From positions 60,612 to 124,611 of the forward strand of contig JAMPHZ010000003.1 in the NCBI GenBank assembly GCA_023663145.1: a stretch of DNA of 64,000 bases. Direction: 5' to 3'. The first letter of the stretch is position 1, and each line of letters starts with the position of its first letter. Both the position numbers and the translations under genes were made by a program. The DNA comes from Odoribacter sp. Its GTDB lineage: Bacteria; Bacteroidota; Bacteroidia; Bacteroidales; Muribaculaceae. This document shows, one piece after another, positions 1 through 8,605 of this stretch. The notes beneath the pieces were generated by a model that was given only the letters and a program-made list of their open reading frames with translations, was not told the DNA's origin and ran no database searches.

Positions 1-46
1 TTGATTTTAATGTTTAAGAAATAACATCCTGACAAAGTAAATGGTT

Positions 47-92
47 GTAAAACAAGAAAGGCGCCACTGATGAGGCACCTTTCTTGTTTTAC
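47..92. terminator. Hairpin terminator downstream of the duplicated-domain protein
   Basis: A 19-nt arm (47-65) pairs with 74-92 with a single mismatch around an 8-nt loop. The arms begin and end in A/T runs, so the stem could terminate transcription in either direction. It lies 30 bases beyond the stop of the minus-strand gene at 123 and is the likely end of the GH20 operon. Confidence 0.75.
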
Positions 93-122
93 TTATATAC
101 ACCCTTGATCGGGTAACTTCTG

Positions 123-1304
123 TCAGATGTCGTTGAAGTTGCCACCGCCACCTGTGTTTCCTTCGCTTTCTCTCTCGCGAAGATTCAAGTTGGCATCATC
201 TTCATAAGCTATCTGCACCTGCATGTACTTTGACACTTTCACCATCACGTTTCCGCCGGGTGCGTCATAGAAAGCCGAATAGTGACATTTATCGTCTTTG
301 ATGGCCGCCACCTCATTGCCGTCTCCTTCGTCGTAGGGGTCAGCGAAGAAATCATATGAACTGCGCAGCGAGTATTTGTTATCGAACTGAGCCTTGTAAT
401 TGAGATATTCGCGTTTTATTGCGTTCCATGATGAAAGCTCGGGAAGATATACGGTCACACGCCACACCTGATCCGTGACAGGAGTACCAAATACATATAT
501 CTCACAATCTTTACCTGTAAAGGTTCCACGCATCGAAATACTGTGGTTCTCGGCGCTGCGCGACACAATCCGGCATCCTTTCTGGTTCACAAGCTGCTGG
601 GCAAATGAACTGATATTGCCACGCATGGGTATTCCCATGAACGCCATAGACTGTCCACCTGAATATGATCCACTGCCCGAGCCTGTGCCGCCGACACCAC
701 CGACAGATGAGCCTCCGGATGTTCCACCGGTTGATCCGCCGGTAGAAGAATCATCATACGGATAGTTTTCCGCGTCAATAAACGACAGCTGCACCTGCAT
801 GTAAGTTGATATTTTCACTACCAACAGACCACCGTCGGTAAAAAAGTCGGTATGATAATTTGTCTTGCCGGCTTTTACGGCTGCGACCTCATCACCGTCA
901 CCTTCGCGGTAGGGTGATTCGAACTCTGTCTCGGCTTCGTCAAAACGGAAACTTGAATTCGAGCGGTAGTCACGTACAAGCTTGTTGTACTGATTCTTGA
1001 TGGCATTCCATGTCGAGCATTCCGGCAGATATACATTCACACGGTATACCTGCTTTGTATCGTCATTGTCAAAAACATAGAACTCGCAGTTATTGTAACC
1101 TGCAAAACGACCCGAGAGGGTATATACCCCGGTTTCATCATTTTTTTCAACTATGCGCAGGCCTTTCTGTGACACGAGTTTATTGCAGAACTGCGACAGT
1201 CGGCCATTCATTGGAATTCCCATGAAGGAGATGTGATCTGCCGCCTTGGCATTTGAGATAGCCATGGCGAAAATCAAGACCACGATGGAGAAAATTTTTT
1301 TCAT
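123..1304 (-). CDS. Secreted protein with two copies of an uncharacterised domain joined by a Gly/Ser linker
   Basis: I do not recognise the family. The 393-residue product starts with a clear signal peptide (residues 1 to about 21, ending AKA/A). It then carries two homologous modules of about 155 residues, roughly 24-180 and 221-375. Both copies contain FMGIPM near the start, a YLPE..[ST]WNAIK segment, a GDG[DN]EVAA segment and KYMQVQ or TYMQVQ near the end. A linker of about 33 residues made almost only of Gly, Ser and Thr separates them, and the C-terminus is again Gly-rich. Its start lies 18 bases after the stop of the GH20 gene, and no promoter box is visible in that gap, so the two are probably cotranscribed. 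It is probably periplasmic or exported. The function is unknown. Confidence 0.85.
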   Translation of the reverse strand: MKKIFSIVVLIFAMAISNAKAADHISFMGIPMNGRLSQFCNKLVSQKGLRIVEKNDETGVYTLSGRFAGYNNCEFYVFDNDDTKQVYRVNVYLPECSTWNAIKNQYNKLVRDYRSNSSFRFDEAETEFESPYREGDGDEVAAVKAGKTNYHTDFFTDGGLLVVKISTYMQVQLSFIDAENYPYDDSSTGGSTGGTSGGSSVGGVGGTGSGSGSYSGGQSMAFMGIPMRGNISSFAQQLVNQKGCRIVSRSAENHSISMRGTFTGKDCEIYVFGTPVTDQVWRVTVYLPELSSWNAIKREYLNYKAQFDNKYSLRSSYDFFADPYDEGDGNEVAAIKDDKCHYSAFYDAPGGNVMVKVSKYMQVQIAYEDDANLNLRERESEGNTGGGGNFNDI

Positions 1305-1322
1305 GATCTGCTATATTTTGAA

Positions 1323-3557
1323 TTATTTAACATACAAAATCGACACCACCGATTGTAAACCTGACGGATGGGTAGCCAGCGCACGCACCTCCGTACATCC
1401 GGCCGGTAGTGTCACAGGCTCCACATAAACAGGAGAGGAGCTGTCAGGATTTGACCCATCGGTAGTGTAATGTATCTCAAGAACCGGTTCGCCGCAATCA
1501 TATTGCGTATTCATCTTAAGCAAGCCGCCTTCAATCTCAATACCGGGTTGGGGAACATGGAATGTGTAGCCTTCCCTGACCCAATATGGTATTTCACGTG
1601 ATTTAACCACAGCATTGAAATCGGGATCTGTATATGTTGAATCGGCGTTCCATGCACGTTCTGCAAGTCCAAGCATTTTGGGAAGCAAGAACGACTCAAG
1701 CATCTGGGGTGAACGCATCGTCTCGGCAAAGAGCTGCCCCTGCACGCCTATAACATTGGTAAACGCGCTGTCATCAACAGCACATAGGCGGCGTGGGTAG
1801 CCATGCAGTGCATCAAACTCATCAACATATCCACCCCACGATAACCCTCGCTCATAAGGATGCGGAGAATAACACATGTCAAGATAGAAATGATCGACAT
1901 TGCTAAGCACTGTGGGATACCCTGCACGTGCGCTTTGGGCTGTCACTGAGTTCTGATCACCCAATGTGCTCCAGCAGTTTACACTGAATACATGCGGGCG
2001 CACGGCGCTATTGTAATCATCATCATGTCCCACTGCTATTTCTTGCCATCCTGACACCGGAATATCAAGGGCATTAAGTTCTTCAAGCAATTCTCGCACA
2101 TATTTCAGATGCAGCAGGCGCTCATTGGTCATCCCCACCGAATCCATATAAGCCCGGGCAAGCGGACTGCCTGTCCACGCACCTTTGGCAACCTCATCTC
2201 CGCCGATATGCAGTGCGGGCATTGATATTCCGGCCTCCAGGTACATTTTTTTCAGTTCAGAGGCAACATGTGTCATGAACTTTACAGGCCCGGGTAACAC
2301 AGGATTCATCACATTGTCATGAAATGACTGTGCCGAAGTGTAAACTGACGTGTCGGCCCGATCTATCAGGCAATATGTATCATCTCCGGTGGCACGGAAT
2401 CTCTTCTCCATTGCCTTGATGGCGGCACGGGCATGACCGGGGGATTCCACTTCCGGGATTACGATGATTCCGAGGCTGTCAGCCTTGGCGAGCATTTTCA
2501 CAAAATCAGCGCGGGTAAAAAATCCGTTGGCCGAACCTGCCGCAGAGTCAGGGTTACCGTCACCGGCAAATATCTGAGCCATATAATCATGCTCGTTCAT
2601 AGTATATCCACGCCGTGCACCTACTTCGGTCAGTTCAGGAAGACCCGGGATCTCCAGACGCCATGCCTCATCATCAGCAAAATGGAAGTGCAACACATTA
2701 AGACCATAGCGGGCCATCAGATCAAGCACTCGGTCAAGCTCGGCAGGGGATTGGTAATTCCTGGCGATGTCAATCATAACACCACGGTAGGGAAAATCAG
2801 GCCAATCTTCTATGACAGCACCGGGCACGGTTGTTCCCGGTTTAAAATCAAGGGCCTTAAGACGACGCAGTGCCAGGGGCATATCCTCCTTCGAGGCCTC
2901 TACAGTTACCACACCATCGCTTACAATGGCTCGCCACTGACCCGCACGACTGAATTCATCGGTCTCGACACATTCAATCCGACGGAATGGCGATGGCATC
3001 TCCCTCGTCATTTTCACGCTTTTAAACGAAGGTATCACACTGTAGAAAGTAACCTCTCCATCAGCCAGAGCCTGATTACGACCATAGACGGAATCACCAT
3101 ATGGCATGACGTCCTCACCCCAGGGAGCGACCCATTGCTGCGGTGATGCGGTTATATCGGACCTGAAGAACGTAGTGGATGCCGGCTTGCCGGCTTTAAC
3201 AGCATGAATGCCGTCGGGAGCGTAACATATACTGCGCAGCACCCCGTAGGTCTCAACCAATAATTCAACCGTATCAGCACCCTGACCGAACCGCGGGGAG
3301 TCAATGCGATAATATCCCGGAACAATTTCTATCAAAGAGTCACCGGACGACAGCATTTTCATGCGACGGGCAAACTGATTGAAAGCGACTCCGTCAATAT
3401 CGGTATCTCCGGTCACTGTGAATTTCTGCACATAGGCAGGCTTGCCGTCAGAGCCTATGATATTACCTTGCGAGCTCCACGATACAGTTGTGTGAGCCGA
3501 CATATGCATAGCTGCCGCAGCAATTGTTAGGAATGTTAGGATGCGTGATAATTTCAT
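1323..3557 (-). CDS. Glycoside hydrolase family 20 beta-N-acetylhexosaminidase, secreted
   Basis: Expected to remove terminal beta-linked GlcNAc or GalNAc from host glycans or peptidoglycan-derived sugars by substrate-assisted catalysis. The 744-residue product has a signal peptide (about 1-21), an N-terminal GH20b-like domain, and a TIM barrel whose HIGGDEV motif at 450-456 supplies the Asp-Glu pair of the family. PYRGVMIDIARN at about 256 and FHFADDEAWR at about 291 are also typical. A chitobiase-like C-terminal domain follows (FITTDGSNPDSSSPVY-type sequence near 690). I set the start at 3557 because a strong -7 box lies at 3581-3588. An in-frame ATG further upstream at 3701 would sit before that promoter. 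No lipobox is seen, so a periplasmic or exported enzyme is likely. Confidence 0.93.
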   Translation of the reverse strand: MKLSRILTFLTIAAAAMHMSAHTTVSWSSQGNIIGSDGKPAYVQKFTVTGDTDIDGVAFNQFARRMKMLSSGDSLIEIVPGYYRIDSPRFGQGADTVELLVETYGVLRSICYAPDGIHAVKAGKPASTTFFRSDITASPQQWVAPWGEDVMPYGDSVYGRNQALADGEVTFYSVIPSFKSVKMTREMPSPFRRIECVETDEFSRAGQWRAIVSDGVVTVEASKEDMPLALRRLKALDFKPGTTVPGAVIEDWPDFPYRGVMIDIARNYQSPAELDRVLDLMARYGLNVLHFHFADDEAWRLEIPGLPELTEVGARRGYTMNEHDYMAQIFAGDGNPDSAAGSANGFFTRADFVKMLAKADSLGIIVIPEVESPGHARAAIKAMEKRFRATGDDTYCLIDRADTSVYTSAQSFHDNVMNPVLPGPVKFMTHVASELKKMYLEAGISMPALHIGGDEVAKGAWTGSPLARAYMDSVGMTNERLLHLKYVRELLEELNALDIPVSGWQEIAVGHDDDYNSAVRPHVFSVNCWSTLGDQNSVTAQSARAGYPTVLSNVDHFYLDMCYSPHPYERGLSWGGYVDEFDALHGYPRRLCAVDDSAFTNVIGVQGQLFAETMRSPQMLESFLLPKMLGLAERAWNADSTYTDPDFNAVVKSREIPYWVREGYTFHVPQPGIEIEGGLLKMNTQYDCGEPVLEIHYTTDGSNPDSSSPVYVEPVTLPAGCTEVRALATHPSGLQSVVSILYVK

Positions 3558-3580
3558 GATAAAAAATGGTTTGACGCTTA

Positions 3581-3588
3581 CAAAGTTA
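3581..3588 (-). promoter_or_regulatory. Bacteroidota -7 promoter box for the GH20 operon
   Basis: The minus strand reads TAACTTTG, a perfect match to TAnnTTTG, 23 bases before the chosen GH20 start. This sets the start codon at 3557 and excludes upstream in-frame ATGs. The -33 element is not convincing. Confidence 0.75.
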
Positions 3589-3772
3589 GTAATAAAGTTG
3601 CAAACCACAGCCAACCAGAGTACATTTTTGACGAAAAGGGCGGTATTTTTGACCAAAAGCTTCCATTTCATGACCAATACGTCAATAACCATACACAGCA
3701 ACCATTACGCACAGCCATGTTAATAATTATTAATTATACCTGGCCATATGATGATAGATTCATATAAATCAT

Positions 3773-3780
3773 TAACTTTG
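3773..3780 (+). promoter_or_regulatory. -7 promoter box of the structured leader transcript
   Basis: TAACTTTG on the plus strand, in a gene-free stretch. Transcription should start near 3786. The first thing transcribed is the folded region at 3800-3923 and the 15-codon ORF at 3927. The next gene (4157) has its own box, so this promoter serves something else. Confidence 0.75.
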
Positions 3781-3799
3781 CAAGTGTGTTTTTTATAGT

Positions 3800-3923
3800 A
3801 TTAGATTAAGATAAAGGTTTAATGGAGAAGTCAAGTTGTGAAACTTGGCTTCTTCGCTTATATATACGCGAAAAGAGGCAGTCTCACGATTGCCTCAATC
3901 CGTAAAAACCTTAAAAATCTAAT
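3800..3923 (+). ncRNA. Candidate structured RNA: closing stems around hairpins, just upstream of a tiny ORF
   Basis: The outer stem P1 pairs 3800-3807 with 3916-3923 (8 bp). P2 pairs 3814-3820 with 3906-3912 (7 bp). Inside, P3 is a 14-bp stem (3824-3837 with 3842-3855, two G-U pairs) capped by GTGA, a GNRA-type tetraloop. P4 pairs 3875-3880 with 3891-3896. A weaker alternative pairs 3854-3857 with 3868-3871. The right arm of P1 ends three bases before an ATG. A promoter lies about 20 bases upstream. It could be a cis-regulatory leader or a small RNA. I cannot match it to a named Rfam family by eye, and no covariation evidence is available. Confidence 0.5.
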
Positions 3924-3926
3924 CCT

Positions 3927-3974
3927 ATGAAAAAACTAATTCAAATTGTACTTCTTTCTGCTGTTGCTTTGTAA
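3927..3974 (+). CDS. Possible 15-residue leader peptide or broken signal-peptide ORF
   Basis: ATG to TAA encodes MKKLIQIVLLSAVAL, which looks like the basic and hydrophobic parts of a signal peptide followed at once by a stop. The frame stays open after the TAA for 25 more codons. It sits directly after the structured leader and behind its own promoter. It may be a leader peptide, a membrane-active micropeptide, or the remnant of a lost secreted protein. Translation is not proven. Confidence 0.35.
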   Translation: MKKLIQIVLLSAVAL

Positions 3975-4144
3975 ATAATACGCTTAAGAGAGGTAAAAGT
4001 TGCCAAAAACGGAGGCATTACGACGAATTTATTGTTTTTTTACCATGTTTAATGCAGGCTTTAACAAATGCTTACATATCGACGTGTTTGTCGTTATTTT
4101 CATACCGTTTGTCTATAAAACTTGCATATGCCCGACAAGGTTTT

Positions 4145-4152
4145 TAACTTTG
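4145..4152 (+). promoter_or_regulatory. -7 promoter box giving a probably leaderless mRNA for the 4157 gene
   Basis: TAACTTTG ends four bases before the ATG at 4157. In Bacteroidota transcription starts about 5-8 bases after this box, so the mRNA would begin at or within a base or two of the start codon. Confidence 0.75.
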
Positions 4153-4156
4153 CGGC

Positions 4157-6970
4157 ATGAAACGATTATCCACGACCATATTAACGCTCAGCGCCACAAT
4201 AGTCGCAATGGCCTACTCCATAAAAGGCATTGTGACCGACACTGCCAGCGAACCACTCATCAGCGCATCGGTAAGACTATTGGCCGCGCGCGACAGTGTG
4301 GTCGTGAACGGCACGGTGACCGACGCCAACGGTAATTTCTCATTACCCAATATCAAAACCGGGCGTTTCATCCTTGAAGTAAGCTACATAGGCTACACTC
4401 CACAGATGCGTGACATAAATGTGCAAGCCAATGTAAACCTTGACACCATCAAGCTCAGCGAGGATGCCATAATGCTGCGAGAGACAACTGTCATAGGCAT
4501 CAAGACCCCCATAACTGTAAAAGAAGACACCATAGAATACAACGCCGACGCTTATCACACCGCACCCAGCGCCGTTGTCGAGGACCTGCTCAAGCGCCTC
4601 CCTGGCGTGGAAGTCGGCACCGATGGCTCAATCACAGCCAACGGACAGTCTGTGACCAAGATCCTTATCGACGGCAAAGAATTCTTCAGCGATGACCCCA
4701 CTGTAGCCTCGCGTAACATCCCAGTAGACATGGTCAAAAGCCTGCAGGTTGTCAACCGTAAGAGTGATCTTGCCCGCATAACCGGCGTAGATGACGGAGA
4801 AGACGAGACCGTAATCAACCTCACAGTCAAAAAAGGGATGCAGAACGGTTGGTTCGGCACTATAGAGGGCGGATACGGCAGCGATGACCGATACCGCGGC
4901 CAATTCAATGTCAACCGTTTCTGGAACGGCAATCAGATAACACTCATCGGCGCCATCAATAACGTCAATGATCTCAGTTTCAACGACGGCACCGCATCCC
5001 GTTTCAGACGGTTCGGCGGCTCGAACGGCGTCACCACATCGCAGGCATTAGGGCTGAATTTCAATGTAGGCAACGGTGACATACTACGCGTAGGTGGCGA
5101 CGTGATGTATTCCCGAAGCGACCGCGACACACGCCAACGTTCATCACGTCAATATCTGTTGCAGAATTCCACCCCCTACTCCACAAGCGGCAAAGTCGCA
5201 CGCGATATAGGCAATAACTACCGCGCCGACTTCAGAGTGGAATGGAAGCCTGACTCACTGAACACACTTGACTTCCGCCCACGCTTCAGCTACAACCACA
5301 ACAATTCATGGAGCCGTGACTCCTCACTAACATCAACCGCAGCCGACGGATCAGGAGCTATAACACGCTCACGCAATCTCTCGGCATCACATGGTGACTC
5401 ATGGGAATTCTCAGGTGTGCTCATCTACAATCACCGCTTCGCACATAAGCCCGGGCGTTCAATGTCGCTATTCGTAAATTACCGATACAGCAACGTCAGG
5501 GAACACAGTGACACCTACTCGTGGAACCAATTCTACCAATACAACGACTCACTTGACGTATATGACCAATTCTCGACCAACCGTACCCTTACCAACAACA
5601 TATCCGCGCGAGTAAGTTGGACTGAGCCTCTCGGCAATCCTTCAAAAGGCAATTTCCTCACTGTCGCATACCGGTTCCAATACCGTTGGAACGACGCAGA
5701 CAAACTTGTCTACGATCATCCGGTATCATATCCCGATGGATGGAACGGTCCTGTTGTAGTTGATCCTGACCTGATATTCAGCGATGATCTTTCCAACAAA
5801 TTCCGCAACACATACATGAATCAAGACATCCGGGCCGGATTCAAACATGTATCACGCCAGCAGTCAATTGACGTTGGAGTATCATTTGTACCCCAAAGTT
5901 CACAAAGCACCGACCTTATCAACTCACTACGCAACATACCGCGCCGCAATGTGCTCAATTACGCGCCATATCTGCGTTACCGTTGGAAACCGGGCAAGAC
6001 CAAATCACTCAACATAGACTACATGGGGAGGTCAAGCCAGCCAACGATGGCACAACTGCAACCGGTAGCCGACATGAGCAATCCTCTGAATATTGTAACC
6101 GGTAATCCCGATCTCGACCCGACATTCACACACAATGTACGCGTAAGGTTCAATGACTTCAATCAAGAAGCACAGAGATCAATAATGTTCATGCTTGACG
6201 CCCGCATGGAGCAAAACTCCATCGTGTCAAAAACCACCTATGATACTTCGACCGGTGGACAGACAACCACATACACCAATGTAAACGGCCAGTGGAACGT
6301 GCGTGCCATGAACATGATATCATTCCCATTCCGCGACAAGCGCTGGACATTCAACAACCATCTGATGCTCTATTTCGCTAACTCTGTAGGCTTCAACAAC
6401 GGAGTCCGCAACCGGTCAGAATCTTTCAACGGCACCATATCTCCCGGATTGGCATTCCGTCCCGATAATTTTGAATTCGAGATACGCCCGCGTTACTCAC
6501 TTCAAAATGTACACAACACAGTGCAGCTTACAGGCAACCGCACTGTTCACACTTACGGCGGCAGCGCTTACGTGTCATACACATTGCCCTTTGGCCTCAT
6601 CATCAACACCGATCTCAACTATTCGGCCACACGCGGTTATTCAGAAGGCTATGATGAAAACCGATGGATGTGGAATGCAGATATATCTTACCAATTGCTA
6701 CGCGGCCGCAATCTAACACTGTCACTCAAAGCCTACGACATCCTGGCACAGGAATCCAACATTCGTCGGACAGTCACCGCCAACTACATTGATGACATTG
6801 CGACAAACTCGCTTGGCCGGTACCTGATGTTCACGGTAAGTTATAAGTTCAACACTTTTGGCAAAGGCTCCATGCCGGAAGACCGCAACTCTTTCCGCGG
6901 TCCCGATGGTCCCCCGGCCGGAGGAAGGCCAGGAGGTCCGCCTCCAGGTGCCCCGCGCCACAGATTTTAA
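4157..6970 (+). CDS. TonB-receptor-like outer-membrane beta-barrel protein with carboxypeptidase-regulatory domain
   Basis: The 937-residue product has a signal peptide (about 1-20), then a carboxypeptidase-D-regulatory-like beta-sandwich (about 21-105, containing VTDANGNFSLPNI and SYIGYTPQ). A plug-like segment (about 115-230, with LLKRLPGVEV and ITANGQSVTKILIDGKEFF) is followed by a long Tyr/Asn-rich beta-barrel running to about 900. This order fits the 'outer membrane protein beta-barrel family' group related to TonB-dependent transporters. The last 30 residues are rich in Gly and Pro. No SusD partner is adjacent. The substrate is unknown. The gene is monocistronic: own promoter upstream, hairpin terminator downstream. 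Confidence 0.85.
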   Translation: MKRLSTTILTLSATIVAMAYSIKGIVTDTASEPLISASVRLLAARDSVVVNGTVTDANGNFSLPNIKTGRFILEVSYIGYTPQMRDINVQANVNLDTIKLSEDAIMLRETTVIGIKTPITVKEDTIEYNADAYHTAPSAVVEDLLKRLPGVEVGTDGSITANGQSVTKILIDGKEFFSDDPTVASRNIPVDMVKSLQVVNRKSDLARITGVDDGEDETVINLTVKKGMQNGWFGTIEGGYGSDDRYRGQFNVNRFWNGNQITLIGAINNVNDLSFNDGTASRFRRFGGSNGVTTSQALGLNFNVGNGDILRVGGDVMYSRSDRDTRQRSSRQYLLQNSTPYSTSGKVARDIGNNYRADFRVEWKPDSLNTLDFRPRFSYNHNNSWSRDSSLTSTAADGSGAITRSRNLSASHGDSWEFSGVLIYNHRFAHKPGRSMSLFVNYRYSNVREHSDTYSWNQFYQYNDSLDVYDQFSTNRTLTNNISARVSWTEPLGNPSKGNFLTVAYRFQYRWNDADKLVYDHPVSYPDGWNGPVVVDPDLIFSDDLSNKFRNTYMNQDIRAGFKHVSRQQSIDVGVSFVPQSSQSTDLINSLRNIPRRNVLNYAPYLRYRWKPGKTKSLNIDYMGRSSQPTMAQLQPVADMSNPLNIVTGNPDLDPTFTHNVRVRFNDFNQEAQRSIMFMLDARMEQNSIVSKTTYDTSTGGQTTTYTNVNGQWNVRAMNMISFPFRDKRWTFNNHLMLYFANSVGFNNGVRNRSESFNGTISPGLAFRPDNFEFEIRPRYSLQNVHNTVQLTGNRTVHTYGGSAYVSYTLPFGLIINTDLNYSATRGYSEGYDENRWMWNADISYQLLRGRNLTLSLKAYDILAQESNIRRTVTANYIDDIATNSLGRYLMFTVSYKFNTFGKGSMPEDRNSFRGPDGPPAGGRPGGPPPGAPRHRF

Positions 6971-7106
6971 AGAATGGAATAGAAGACAAGATAAAAAATG
7001 GGAGAGTCCCTATGATTCATATTTTTCCTCATGGGATTTAGGTTATTACTCAAAAAATGGCTCTCCAAAGATAGGAATAAGTATTTTTCATAAGTTGATT
7101 TGTGTG

Positions 7107-7145
7107 AAAGAGCCGGCGTTCGTGAGAATTCCCGGTTCTTTTTTT
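7107..7145 (+). terminator. Rho-independent terminator of the 4157 outer-membrane gene
   Basis: Ten-base arms (7107-7116 and 7132-7141, one G-U pair) are followed by a T run to 7145. Confidence 0.75.
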
Positions 7146-7155
7146 ACACAAAAAA

Positions 7156-7189
7156 AGTCTGACAGCCGCCAAGCGGCCAAAGTCAGACT
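7156..7189 (-). terminator. Terminator of the trxA end of the minus-strand run
   Basis: AGTCTGAC at 7156-7163 pairs with GTCAGACT at 7182-7189, with an inner CCGC/GCGG stem. On the minus strand the hairpin runs into T-rich sequence. It lies 34 bases past the thioredoxin stop. Confidence 0.75.
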
Positions 7190-7222
7190 AATTATAGGAT
7201 GAAGAAAAAAGACCTTATGTCC

Positions 7223-7525
7223 TTATTCAGTAATAAATTCAAGAATTTTGGATTCCAGGGCCGCTGCCTGCTGCACACCGACCGCACGCCACACAGGCTT
7301 GCCGCTCTTAAACAGTATAAGCGTAGGCACGCTCTGCACCTGATAATTGGAAGCCAATGCACTATTGGCATCTATATCTACCTTAACAATATTTGCCTTA
7401 TCTCCTACCTTTGACTTTACCTGCTCAAGAATAGGTGACTGCATCTTGCATGGGCCACACCATGTGGCGAAGAAATCGACCAGTGTGGGCTTGTCTTCTT
7501 CTATAATCTTAAAAAAATCACTCAT
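7223..7525 (-). CDS. trxA: Thioredoxin
   Basis: Cytoplasmic dithiol oxidoreductase that keeps protein thiols reduced. The 100-residue protein is the normal size for a one-domain thioredoxin. It carries the WCGPC active site at residues 22-26, the conserved DIDAN segment after the second strand and the cis-proline loop SVPTL at about 66-70. There is no signal peptide. It follows pdxB with 60 bases between them and no clear promoter box in the gap, so it may be the last gene of the purD-pdxB run. Confidence 0.95.
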   Translation of the reverse strand: MSDFFKIIEEDKPTLVDFFATWCGPCKMQSPILEQVKSKVGDKANIVKVDIDANSALASNYQVQSVPTLILFKSGKPVWRAVGVQQAAALESKILEFITE

Positions 7526-7585
7526 ATCGTTAATTATAAATTATCTAAATCATATATTCTAAAACAACGACTGTAGCCGTAATGT

Positions 7586-8605
7586 TCAGTCCTCAGTCAC
7601 GTGTCTAACCTCAGGCCTGAGATCATAATGGTTGCGCAATGCCTCAAATGACTGAGGTTCGGCACGCAACGCCTCATCATCAGCCATCGGATCATAGGAA
7701 AGCATCACAGCCCGGGGTGTAACCGCTTCGGGGACCGATGCTATCTCAAGCCCAGTATCAAGATGCGGCAACCCAAAGTGGGAAGTAAAGGCATCAATCA
7801 CCATCTGCGACGCACGCTTCTTTCCGTCTGATGAATAACCAGCGATATGTGGCGTAGCAATATCCGCCATTTCAAGAAGCTGTGGATTTATATCAGGTTC
7901 TCCTTCCCAACAGTCAACCACGGATCCTTTGATCTTACCGCGCTCTATAGCCGAGAGCCACGCCGAGGTATCGGCCACAGGTCCTCTGGCAGCATTGATT
8001 ATTATAGGCGCCCTCCTCAGGGATGAGAAGAACTTATCATCGGCCAGATGCCATGTGGGGCATTCACCACCTCTGGTAAGAGGCGTGTGAAATGTTATGA
8101 TGTCGGCTTTCGCAGCGATGTCATCAAGAGAACTCCAGCAATCTCCACCTTCAGCAGCCTGCCGTGGAGGATCGCATAACATCACAGGCATGTTCATCGA
8201 CCGGGCCCACTCTTCAACTATACGTCCCACATTGCCAACTCCCACAATACCCAAAGTATAACTGCGGAGCGGGCGGTTTATAAGCCTGAGAGCCGTAGCG
8301 AACACATACTGAGCCACAGCAGGGGCATTGCACCCGGGGGCATTGACCACCTTGATACCTGCATCGGCACACCATGACCGGTCAATATGATCAAGACCTA
8401 TGGTAGCAGTGGCGACAAACTTTACAGACGAACCGCCAAGCAACGCTGCATCACAGCGGGTACGTGTACGCACGATCAACGCATCTGCGTCGGCAACAGC
8501 CTGAGGTGTGATTGAAGAAGGATCAAGCACCTCTACCTGAGCCACCGATCCCAATGACTCCAAATAAGGGATATGAGAGTCTACAATGACCTTTAATTTT
8601 TTCAT
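7586..8605 (-). CDS. pdxB: 4-phosphoerythronate dehydrogenase (vitamin B6 synthesis)
   Basis: NAD-dependent oxidation of 4-phospho-D-erythronate, the second step of the deoxyxylulose-5-phosphate-dependent pyridoxal phosphate route. The 339-residue protein shows the D-2-hydroxyacid dehydrogenase layout: an N-terminal catalytic half, the NAD-binding GIVGVGNVGRIV at about 120, the conserved arginine in INAARGP, and the catalytic His in DIATPHIAGYS. A PdxB-type C-terminal extension follows. I chose the ATG at 8605 because it overlaps the upstream gene's stop by four bases (ATGA style). pdxA is also in this window at 61614. Confidence 0.93.
   Translation of the reverse strand: MKKLKVIVDSHIPYLESLGSVAQVEVLDPSSITPQAVADADALIVRTRTRCDAALLGGSSVKFVATATIGLDHIDRSWCADAGIKVVNAPGCNAPAVAQYVFATALRLINRPLRSYTLGIVGVGNVGRIVEEWARSMNMPVMLCDPPRQAAEGGDCWSSLDDIAAKADIITFHTPLTRGGECPTWHLADDKFFSSLRRAPIIINAARGPVADTSAWLSAIERGKIKGSVVDCWEGEPDINPQLLEMADIATPHIAGYSSDGKKRASQMVIDAFTSHFGLPHLDTGLEIASVPEAVTPRAVMLSYDPMADDEALRAEPQSFEALRNHYDLRPEVRHVTED

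Noticed and set aside
475..765. Plus-strand open frame rich in Pro
   Set aside because: It is the antisense of the Gly/Ser linker of the secreted protein at 123-1304; no promoter or family signal.
2433..3146. Plus-strand open frame of 237 codons
   Set aside because: Antisense to the GH20 gene, whose motifs are certain; the translation has no recognisable domain.
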